Below are positions 24,063-31,107 of a DNA stretch of 32,687 nt, one piece after another. The position numbers and the translations under genes are program-made. Where the stretch lies: positions 1 through 32,687 of the IMG/VR virus record IMGVR_UViG_3300035201_000363. One strand, written 5' to 3'. Numbering within the stretch: the first letter of the stretch is position 1; every line of letters begins with the position of its first letter. The DNA is from a virus. Under the pieces are notes generated by a model. The model searched no databases. It was not told the DNA's origin and was given only the letters and a program-made list of their open reading frames with translations.

Positions 24063-26549
24063 ATGTCAAATAACATTTGGAACGAACCCACAACGACCAC
24101 CGACCTTAATGGTCCTAGGATTGCCATAAAAACTGATGCTTATGGTCATGCACCTGATAGTACTGCTGATAAGACAGTTGTAAATCCATTTGGCGATTCT
24201 AGTGGAAGAACTGGTGGTGTCATAGAGATTACTGGTATTGGAACTGCTACCTGGCCAGTAGGATATGGAACTTATGCGAGTAATACTGGATCTATCGGAT
24301 ATCAGTGGTATAGACTTAATGCAGATGGTTCTACTGATACCTTAGGAATTTCTACAAGGTATGAAGGTCAGGATACAAATACTTTAAGACTTAATTATCT
24401 TGATAATCCTGAGGATAATAATAAGCAGTATTATGTAAGAACTCATGTTATTCCGTCTGCATATGCTCAACCAGAAGGAACAGCAGTTATTGCTGGTACT
24501 GCACGTTCTACTGGATATGCTATTAATGAAGTCGCAGATAGTGGTAGAGTTACTGTAACCGTACTTCCAGAGTTAACTCTTAATACTCAACCAACTGATC
24601 AATCAGCAACGGTTAATAATACAGCAAAATTTTCTACAGAAGCATCAGTAACTGATGATACTCCTATTAGTTACCAGTGGTATGTTGATGGTAATTTGGT
24701 TACGGATGGTGATATAATTTCTACAAATCCAGAAGCAGTAAGAAAAGAAAGATATGCAGTAAATACTTCGAATGGTAGAGATAATAGTATTGTTATTCCT
24801 GATGATGCTACTAATGTAAAAGTAAGAATTGGTGCAGGTGCAGGTGGATATGGTGGTAGTGATACAAATGGTGGTGGTGGTGCTGGTGGATATGGACGAG
24901 TTGGATACTTTAATCTTCCTGATGGTGGAAGAACATTAACGATTAGGGTTGGTTCTAGAGGAAATAATGGCGGTGGTGGTACTAATGCTACAGGTGCTGC
25001 TGGTGGTCATGTAACTGATGAGGGTGATGGTGGACGTGGTGGTGGTGCTCCTGACAGTGGTGCAGGTGGCGGTGGCGCATCAGGTTGTTACATATATGAT
25101 GGTCTTACAGGAACATGGATTCTTGCTGCCGGAGGCGGCGGTGGAGGAGGAGGTGGCTCCTGGAATATGGGTGGAAATTCTGGAGGAAATGGTGGAGATT
25201 GGCAGGCAGTAGCAGGTGATTTGGGAAGAAGTTCTCAATGTACTGGTAAGCAAGGTGCTAGTCGTAGTACAGCATCAATAGAAAGAGGACCAACAAGTAC
25301 TAGTGTTACGTTTAGTGCTCGTATGCATAATGCAGAAGGATGTACATGGGTTTCTAGAGCTCCTGGTAAACCTTATGCTTTTAGTATCGGAAGCAATGGT
25401 GCTGACAAAACAGTAAATATACCATTTGGTCATGAAACAGAGGTTCATATAGTAGAAAGTCAGGGTGGATATGGTCATGTGCAGTGGACGAATAATCATA
25501 CAACAATGAAATATTGGCGACCTAATGTTAGTGTAAATTCAAGAGCCAATATCACAGTTACTGTTAATAATGGAAGATTTGATTCACGAGCATGGTTTGG
25601 ATCAGGTGGTCCAGATTGGTATAAAGATGGTCTTCATTATAATTATAGGTATCCTCATTTTATACCAACAATTGTTTGGGAACATAGTCCTAATACGCAA
25701 ATAAGAACCGACGGCGGTGGCGGCGGCGGTGGCGGCGGTGGCTGGATTGGTGGTAATGGTGGTACTGCGGGACTAGATAAAGTTCCTCCACCTCCTCCTC
25801 CTCCACCCCCACCCCCACCACCACCTCCATCAGGAGAAGATGGTGACGGAGGCGGCGGTGGTGGCGGATGCTTCACCGATGAAACCCGTGTTCTTATGAG
25901 GTCTTCTACTATTGTATTATCTGACGATAATGCTACTGAGGAGACGAAACCAATCTCTGAAGTCCTAGTTGGTGATTATGTCATGAATAAGGACAAGACA
26001 GAAGCGAATAAAGTCGTTTTTGTTGAGAAGTGGCCTGCTTTTGCTAAGGACATGAAGTTATATTCACCAAATAAAGAGGATAAACCATTTGCTACAACAA
26101 ATCATATGTTGTATATTAATGGAGAATGGGTAGCAGCTGATAAGGATTTGTATCCTTGGTTAGAAGATTGTGAACTTGTTTCTGACCCAGTTATTGAACC
26201 AGTAGGTCATAGAGACATCTATAACTTATGGGTAACTGGTGATGGTTCTTATGTTGTCAATGGTTATGGAACTCATTCGATTATGTTTGATGGTGGATTT
26301 ATGAAGAATGCACATGATCAGGGGTTACTTGGTTATGACGATGTTCTGAATCTAATGAGTGAGTTTACGGATGAGAAGTCTAATCTTTTATATGGTTCCT
26401 TCTTGGTCAATAGACTTTTAGGGAAGGTTAATGTTAGACTATTAAATAGATTATGGGTTCATATCTTCTGTGCAGATGACTCTTCTAAACGTAAGAAGTT
26501 GGCACATCTAGTAATGAGAGTCCTACAGAAAGTTAGGAGAATAGTTTAA
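24063..26549 (+). CDS. Gly/Pro-rich adhesin with C-terminal Hint domain
   Basis: 828 residues behind an AGGGAGGG site. Domains: an Ig-like strand (IGYQWYRLNADGS, 78-90); a second Ig-like domain (170-220; ISYQWYVDGNLV); a Gly-rich module (255-400; GCYIYDGLTGTWILAAGGGG); a beta domain (400-545); Gly tract 551-560; fifteen prolines 575-589; Gly tract 596-602; then a Hint domain 603 to about 740. Hint features: C603 (CFTDETRVLM), KPISEVLVGDYVMN (629-642), ATTNH (677-681) and IYNLWVTGDGSYVVNGYGTH (719-738). H738 is followed by Ser, not the Asn of splicing inteins, so N-terminal cleavage or transesterification is possible but full splicing is unlikely. A basic helical tail (741-828) ends the protein. 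The stop overlaps the next ATG (TAATG). It is probably a receptor-binding fibre that processes itself. Confidence 0.8.
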   Translation: MSNNIWNEPTTTTDLNGPRIAIKTDAYGHAPDSTADKTVVNPFGDSSGRTGGVIEITGIGTATWPVGYGTYASNTGSIGYQWYRLNADGSTDTLGISTRYEGQDTNTLRLNYLDNPEDNNKQYYVRTHVIPSAYAQPEGTAVIAGTARSTGYAINEVADSGRVTVTVLPELTLNTQPTDQSATVNNTAKFSTEASVTDDTPISYQWYVDGNLVTDGDIISTNPEAVRKERYAVNTSNGRDNSIVIPDDATNVKVRIGAGAGGYGGSDTNGGGGAGGYGRVGYFNLPDGGRTLTIRVGSRGNNGGGGTNATGAAGGHVTDEGDGGRGGGAPDSGAGGGGASGCYIYDGLTGTWILAAGGGGGGGGGSWNMGGNSGGNGGDWQAVAGDLGRSSQCTGKQGASRSTASIERGPTSTSVTFSARMHNAEGCTWVSRAPGKPYAFSIGSNGADKTVNIPFGHETEVHIVESQGGYGHVQWTNNHTTMKYWRPNVSVNSRANITVTVNNGRFDSRAWFGSGGPDWYKDGLHYNYRYPHFIPTIVWEHSPNTQIRTDGGGGGGGGGGWIGGNGGTAGLDKVPPPPPPPPPPPPPPPSGEDGDGGGGGGGCFTDETRVLMRSSTIVLSDDNATEETKPISEVLVGDYVMNKDKTEANKVVFVEKWPAFAKDMKLYSPNKEDKPFATTNHMLYINGEWVAADKDLYPWLEDCELVSDPVIEPVGHRDIYNLWVTGDGSYVVNGYGTHSIMFDGGFMKNAHDQGLLGYDDVLNLMSEFTDEKSNLLYGSFLVNRLLGKVNVRLLNRLWVHIFCADDSSKRKKLAHLVMRVLQKVRRIV
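25713..25868 (+). repeat. GC-rich poly-Gly / poly-Pro / poly-Gly codon tract
   Basis: Ten GGN codons (25713-25742), fifteen CCN codons (25785-25829) and seven GGN codons (25848-25868) form a sharp GC island in AT-rich DNA. The G-rich and C-rich arms are partly complementary (GGN against CCN), so a hairpin is possible. On the minus strand the proline block reads as runs of GG and GGGGG and could form G-quadruplexes. Codons are mixed rather than one repeated triplet. Confidence 0.8.
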
Positions 26550-26950
26550 TGACTGATTGGGTTCTTCAAAAACATACAAATCAGGAATTAGCGGCATGGC
26601 CTACTAACTTTCCTATTGTGACTAGTACTCTTGACAATTGTATTTTACTTAATGCTATTCTTAAGAATAGTGATCCCTATGATGATGACGAGGTGAGATA
26701 TCTTCGTCAACTTCAAGGAGCTGATAAACAAAGTGTGGGTGAGTATTATCATCGTTCTGAGATTATCATTACAGAAATGCGTAAGCAAGGTGCTGATAAT
26801 GAAGGTGTTTGGAATGAGGTAGACAGATTATACATTGATGCTATAATTGAGAAACTTAAAGTTCGTAATTTTAGTAATTTATTTTCTGATATTCGTAATG
26901 TTTTGGAACATTTAGAAACAAAATACGAGGTAGTTTACGATGGCCGCTAG
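26549..26950 (+). CDS. Small helical protein, function unknown
   Basis: 133 residues, starting at a TAATG overlap with the Hint gene and ending 11 bases inside the next gene. Predicted mostly alpha-helical and charged: LQKHTNQELAAWPTNFPIVT, then NCILLNAILKNSDPYDDDEV, and a C-terminal helix (NFSNLFSDIRNVLEHLETKY). No signal peptide or membrane segment. No family is recognised. Its position between two Gly-rich adhesins suggests an assembly chaperone or cap for one of them; a partner of the Hint protein is another possibility. Confidence 0.65.
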   Translation: MTDWVLQKHTNQELAAWPTNFPIVTSTLDNCILLNAILKNSDPYDDDEVRYLRQLQGADKQSVGEYYHRSEIIITEMRKQGADNEGVWNEVDRLYIDAIIEKLKVRNFSNLFSDIRNVLEHLETKYEVVYDGR

Positions 26951-28193
26951 ATCAGGAGGAGGTGGAGGTGGTACAAGTGCCTATAATAGTGAGGCAATAA
27001 CCTTACAGTCTGGTACTAGTGCTGCTACTGGAGTAGACCCTTATATTGAAATTGAATATACTTCTCCATCAAATACAGGTACTCAGGTTACTACAACTAC
27101 TAAAGTAACAGGGACACAGACTGATACTTTAACAATTGAGAGAGATACTGTTGGAGTTCATACAGTACAGTGTGCTATTTCTCATCCTATTGCTGTTAAT
27201 AATCCAGCATCTTCATCTACCAGAGAGAATTCTCCAATATGGACTGATAAGGTAGAGTTTAACACTATGAGTGCAGTGAACCTTACGAGGTCTAATCTTA
27301 CTTATGAGATTACTCAGGATAATCTTACTTCTGTTTTTTCATCAGCAACGGTAAACCTTTTTGTTCAACCAATGCAATTAACTGGTTGGGCAGAGAATGC
27401 AGAACGTAATATTCAAGTATTTGCTGAAGAAGAGGATTTGCAACTTAAGTTTACTATGGCAGGATCTGCAGGACAGGATTTTAATGGGCAGAAGGGAGGT
27501 GAAGGTGGTGAAACTGTTTTTAAGTATACTTTATTAAAAAATGTTGAATATACTTTAAAACTTGGATGCACTGTAGAACCAACATCATCAATTGGTAGAG
27601 GTGGTGGTGGCGCATATTTCTATGAAGGTGGAAGACTTTTAGTTGCTTGTGGTGGTGGCGGTGCTGCTGGATGGGGTCATCGTGGTGGTAAAGGTGGTGG
27701 AGCTGGAGTTGCTGGTGAAAATGGTGGAGGTTCTAATGGTGGAGATGGTGGTAAGAGAGCAAATGATGGTGAACTTCCTGCCTCTGGCATATTACCTTCT
27801 GGAAAAAAAGGTGGTAAAGTAGAATCTTGTACAACAGGACAATTCTTAAGAGATCAGGGACATGCTCCTTGTGAGTATATTGGACCAAGCGAAAGGTTTA
27901 TGCTTTATAATGGAACTAAAAATATGAATACCCGTCTTATTAAGAGAGGATATAAGGCTGATTATGGTAAGCATGGATATCGTCACAATGGAGGAAATAG
28001 TGCTAGTCAGGTGAATGGAACATGGATTGGTGGTGGTGGTGCTGGTGCTTATGGTGGTGAGTCTACTGGTGACCCGACTTCTGCTGGGGGAGGTGGTAGT
28101 GGATATACAAATGGTAGTGTAACTATTATTAGTACCAAACAAGGTGGAAACACAAATGCTTTGTCTCAATGTTTAATTGAATTAGTAGTATAA
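26940..28193 (+). CDS. Glycine-rich adhesin
   Basis: 417 residues. It opens with a Gly tract (residues 6-11), then a beta domain about 35-145 (PYIEIEYTSPS, TLTIERDTVGVHTVQCAISH). From about 185 it is Gly-rich: GGGGAYFYEGGRLLVACGGG (221-240), GGKGGGAGVAGENGGGSNGG and, near the end, GGGGAGAYGGES and GGGGSGYTNGSV. The 'GGG.YFY.G..LLVACGGGG' module parallels the one in the Hint protein and is like the Gly-rich modules of ALK-type receptors and of phage gp38-type adhesins, where poly-Gly helices bundle into a receptor-binding tip. That structural comparison is from memory. It overlaps the upstream gene by 11 bases; the oxygenase starts four bases downstream. Confidence 0.75.
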   Translation: MAARSGGGGGGTSAYNSEAITLQSGTSAATGVDPYIEIEYTSPSNTGTQVTTTTKVTGTQTDTLTIERDTVGVHTVQCAISHPIAVNNPASSSTRENSPIWTDKVEFNTMSAVNLTRSNLTYEITQDNLTSVFSSATVNLFVQPMQLTGWAENAERNIQVFAEEEDLQLKFTMAGSAGQDFNGQKGGEGGETVFKYTLLKNVEYTLKLGCTVEPTSSIGRGGGGAYFYEGGRLLVACGGGGAAGWGHRGGKGGGAGVAGENGGGSNGGDGGKRANDGELPASGILPSGKKGGKVESCTTGQFLRDQGHAPCEYIGPSERFMLYNGTKNMNTRLIKRGYKADYGKHGYRHNGGNSASQVNGTWIGGGGAGAYGGESTGDPTSAGGGGSGYTNGSVTIISTKQGGNTNALSQCLIELVV

Positions 28194-28196
28194 TGA

Positions 28197-28772
28197 ATGT
28201 ATCATCGTGAATTTATTGAACCTTATTATCTGGAAAAATTAAATAAGGGTGAATTAGGAGAAATACAAAAATATATCTCAAATTTATCAGATAGTGATTA
28301 CAAACATAATGAGTTTGAACACTATGATGGATTTGAGAAAAAGCAATATGATAAGTATCGTTCGTGTGAGATACATTATCCAAAAGATTCTAGTATTTTA
28401 CCTCGTATAGGTAGAAAGTATTTTCAGCATCTAAATAATCAGTTTTATCGGTATGATTTAAAAAATCTCTTTGAATTTCAACTGATTAAATATTATGTTG
28501 GTGGGAATTATAATTGGCATTGTGATTATGGAATTGCTCCAAAGAGAGGAATGTCTAGAAAATTGAGTATGAGTATACAATTGACACCACCAGAAGAGTA
28601 TGAAGGTGGAGAACTTGAAGTGGTTGATTATGCTAATCATACATTGATGATTTCAGGTGATTTGGGTACAGTTATTGTTTTTGATTCCAAATTACCACAT
28701 AAGGTATGGCCAGTTACATGGGGTCAGAGGATTTCATTGGTTGGATGGGCAAATGGACCACGATTGAGATAG
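28197..28772 (+). CDS. PKHD-type 2-oxoglutarate/Fe(II) hydroxylase
   Basis: 191 residues, starting just after the Gly-rich adhesin stop. H108-x-D110 (in YNWHCDYG), H168 (in LPHKVWPV) and R178 (in WGQRISLVGW), ten residues after H168, give the full iron and 2-oxoglutarate set. RKLSMSIQLTPPEEYEGGEL and GTVIVFDSKLPHKVWPVT match PKHD/prolyl-4-hydroxylase-type proteins closely. It belongs to a different branch from genes A, B and C. It is the fourth gene of a coupled unit with the poly-Pro Hint protein and a Gly-rich adhesin, which makes those virion proteins candidate substrates (inference). A TATAAATA box follows the stop. Confidence 0.88.
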   Translation: MYHREFIEPYYLEKLNKGELGEIQKYISNLSDSDYKHNEFEHYDGFEKKQYDKYRSCEIHYPKDSSILPRIGRKYFQHLNNQFYRYDLKNLFEFQLIKYYVGGNYNWHCDYGIAPKRGMSRKLSMSIQLTPPEEYEGGELEVVDYANHTLMISGDLGTVIVFDSKLPHKVWPVTWGQRISLVGWANGPRLR

Positions 28773-28778
28773 TGATAA

Positions 28779-28786
28779 TATAAATA
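28779..28786 (+). promoter_or_regulatory. T4-type late promoter box TATAAATA
   Basis: An exact box in the 43-base gap between the hydroxylase and the long fibre gene, 29 bases before its ATG, followed by the conserved leader block. Confidence 0.6.
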
Positions 28787-28795
28787 ATAAAAAAG

Positions 28796-28815
28796 TAGGG
28801 GGAGAGTGAACCCGA
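28796..28815 (+). promoter_or_regulatory. Conserved fibre-gene leader / ribosome site, copy 1
   Basis: TAGGGGGAGAGTGAACCCGA directly before the ATG at 28816. The same block occurs at 31088-31107 with one substitution. GGGGGAG is a strong ribosome site, but the exact conservation of the following GTGAACCC goes beyond what ribosome binding needs. Confidence 0.7.
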
Positions 28816-31074
28816 ATGGCTGTAAATAAGAATTTTGTCATCAAGAATGGCTTGGAGGTCAATACCAACGTTCTGGTGGCAGCAGCAGCAGAAAGTCAGG
28901 TTGGTGTAGGTACTACGCGGCCATATTATAAATTACACGTCGGTGGTGGAGAAGGCAATAGAGGTGGTATTGGTGCAACTGACCTAACCATATCTGGTAT
29001 TGCTACGATTGGTGTTGCACATAGCGATTCGGGTGCTTTTAGGGTACTTGGTATATCTACTTTCCAAGGGGATATAGATTTACTTGGTTCTGCAGGTGTA
29101 TCAACTGTTAGATGGGATGCATCGGAAGATAGATTAGAGTTTAAGGATAATGCATCGGTAGGTTTTGGTACGGGAAATGATCTGACCATATGGCATGATA
29201 GTAGTACGAGTTATATTAAAGATACTATAGGTGATTTAAGGATAGCAGGTGATAAGATTACTCTTGAATTGGAAGATGGAACTGATGTTAAAGTCATCGA
29301 CCAGTTTGGTGTCAATATTACTGGTGTAACGACTACTAATAGATTATATGTTAGTGGTATTGCTACGGTTGGAACTGCTTTATCATTAGCAGATAATATT
29401 AAAGCCCAATTTGGTACTGATGGAGATCTGATTATATATGCTAATAGTAGTGATAGTGCTATAAAGGATACCTCTGGTAGACTTTCTTTAGTAAGTAATG
29501 TAGTATATCTTGAACTTGAAGGTGGTACTAATATTGTAAAAGCAGATCAGTATGGTATTAAGGTTACTGGAGTAACGACTACTAATAGATTATATGCTAG
29601 TGGTATATCTACATTTGCTACTGATACCCATTTCCATGGATCATCAGGAATTACTACATTAACATGGGATAAATCTGCAAATGCATTAAAGTTTAATGAT
29701 CATGCGAAAGCAATTTTCGGGGATTCAACAGACCTTCAGATATATCATAGAGGAGATCACAGTTATATATCAGATACGGGTACAGGTAAGTTATACCTAA
29801 CTGCTAATGAGATAGGTTTTAAAAATGCTGCTACTGATGAAAGTCTAGCTTACTTTACAGAAAGTGCTGATTGTGGTCTTTATTATGCAGGTAATAAGAA
29901 GTTCAGTACAACGGCAATCGGAGCCACGGTATTTGGTGATTTTATAACATCAGGTGTTGGTACATTTGGTAAATTATATGTAACTGGTATTTCTACTTTT
30001 GCTAATACTGTTAATGTCAGCACTGGTGCAACTATCACAACGGCAGGTAATGCTGCATTTGCTGGAATTGTAACTGCTAATGGTGGACTGAGGGTTGGAA
30101 ATGTAGGTACTATTGATGCAAATACTGGTAACGTAAATATTTCTGGTGTCACGACAGTTGGAACTGCTTTATCATTAGCAGATAATATTAAAGCCCAATT
30201 TGGTACTGATGGAGATCTGATTATATATGGTAATAGTAGTTCTACCTACATTAAGGATACCTCTGGTGATCTTTCGATCATGGCGGAAACGATAACTCTT
30301 GAACTTGAAAGTGCTACTAATATTCTAAAAGGAAATCAGTTTGGTATTAATGTTGTTGGAGTAACGACGACAGGACGATTCTACTCTAGTGGTGTTGGTA
30401 CTTTTGCTAGTGATCTTAATGTTCTTGGAAACCTTAATGTTACAGGAGATATCACATATGATGAGGTAACAGGTAGAAACCTTAATATTACTGGTATTAC
30501 CACACTTGTAGGTCAGGCAAACTTTGGTACTTCTGGTGTTGGTGCTACGATTGCTGCAAATGGTAATGCAACCTTCTCTGGTATTGTAACTGCCAAGGAA
30601 TATGTGGGTGTCTTTACATCTGCAGGTGGTGCTGGTATTGGTATTGGTAGCACGACTGCTCATGTTGGTTATGGTGTTACCTATATTGACTTTAAGGGGC
30701 CAGGTGTTAGCACAGTTTATGCGTCATCTGTTACAGGTATTACCACGATTTACTTCCAAGGTGGTGGCGGTGGATCAGGTGTAGGTGCTGCAGGAACATG
30801 GCAGAATGATGGTGCTCAAGGTATATCAACTGCTAAATCTGTTGGTATTAATACCGTTGGTGTTGCTGTTACTGCACTTCAAGGTGGTGAGAAAGGTGCC
30901 AGCAGTGGTATTGGTCAAACCTTCCAAGGTCTTTATATTAGTAATGGCATGGTGGTTAATGATAATACACTAAATGGTAACCATTATATTGGTACTGCAT
31001 TCGGTGGTGTCATGGCAGGTCCAGTAACTGTTAACGGAGTTATAACTGTTGATGGAAATTGGGCTGTGGTCTAA
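28816..31074 (+). CDS. Long tail fibre with repeated stalk
   Basis: 752 residues. The N-terminus (MAVNKNFVIKNGLEVNTNVL, then VGVGTTRPYYKLHVGG) is a virion-attachment region typical of cyanophage fibres. The stalk has at least three units of about 75-90 residues: TTTNRLYVSGIATVGTAL, then LADNIKAQFGTDGDLIIY, IKDTSG.L.L and LELE..TN. One unit is duplicated exactly at DNA level. The C-terminus (GVGAAGTWQNDGAQGISTAK ... AGPVTVNGVITVDGNWAVV) is a tip shared with the short fibres at 11941 and 14543. It is most likely a trimeric receptor-recognition fibre, preceded by a late box and the conserved leader. Confidence 0.8.
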   Translation: MAVNKNFVIKNGLEVNTNVLVAAAAESQVGVGTTRPYYKLHVGGGEGNRGGIGATDLTISGIATIGVAHSDSGAFRVLGISTFQGDIDLLGSAGVSTVRWDASEDRLEFKDNASVGFGTGNDLTIWHDSSTSYIKDTIGDLRIAGDKITLELEDGTDVKVIDQFGVNITGVTTTNRLYVSGIATVGTALSLADNIKAQFGTDGDLIIYANSSDSAIKDTSGRLSLVSNVVYLELEGGTNIVKADQYGIKVTGVTTTNRLYASGISTFATDTHFHGSSGITTLTWDKSANALKFNDHAKAIFGDSTDLQIYHRGDHSYISDTGTGKLYLTANEIGFKNAATDESLAYFTESADCGLYYAGNKKFSTTAIGATVFGDFITSGVGTFGKLYVTGISTFANTVNVSTGATITTAGNAAFAGIVTANGGLRVGNVGTIDANTGNVNISGVTTVGTALSLADNIKAQFGTDGDLIIYGNSSSTYIKDTSGDLSIMAETITLELESATNILKGNQFGINVVGVTTTGRFYSSGVGTFASDLNVLGNLNVTGDITYDEVTGRNLNITGITTLVGQANFGTSGVGATIAANGNATFSGIVTAKEYVGVFTSAGGAGIGIGSTTAHVGYGVTYIDFKGPGVSTVYASSVTGITTIYFQGGGGGSGVGAAGTWQNDGAQGISTAKSVGINTVGVAVTALQGGEKGASSGIGQTFQGLYISNGMVVNDNTLNGNHYIGTAFGGVMAGPVTVNGVITVDGNWAVV
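29368..29440 (+). repeat. 73-bp exact direct repeat, copy 1
   Basis: Begins GTTGGAACTGCTTTATCATT and ends GATTATATATG; identical to 30157-30229 and encodes the VGTALSLADNIKAQFGTDGD stalk unit. Similarity continues beyond it with mismatches. Confidence 0.9.
30157..30229 (+). repeat. 73-bp exact direct repeat, copy 2
   Basis: Identical to 29368-29440, 789 bases downstream and in the same reading frame (789 = 3 x 263), so recombination between copies would delete 263 residues without a frameshift. Confidence 0.9.
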
Positions 31075-31087
31075 ATAGTAAAACAAA

Positions 31088-31107
31088 TAGGGGGAGAGTG
31101 AACCCAA
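31088..31107 (+). promoter_or_regulatory. Conserved fibre-gene leader / ribosome site, copy 2
   Basis: TAGGGGGAGAGTGAACCCAA directly before the ATG at 31108, one base different from copy 1. The 13 bases upstream hold TCTAAATA overlapping the previous stop, a weak late-promoter-like box. Confidence 0.7.

Noticed and set aside
25655-25876. Minus-strand open frame with long Gly and Pro runs
   Set aside because: It is the complement of the poly-Gly/poly-Pro tract of the Hint gene; low complexity keeps the frame open by chance.
25869-26282. Full splicing intein
   Set aside because: The C-terminal Asn is replaced by Ser after His738, and the flanks are not a conserved host gene; a Hint cleavage domain fits better.
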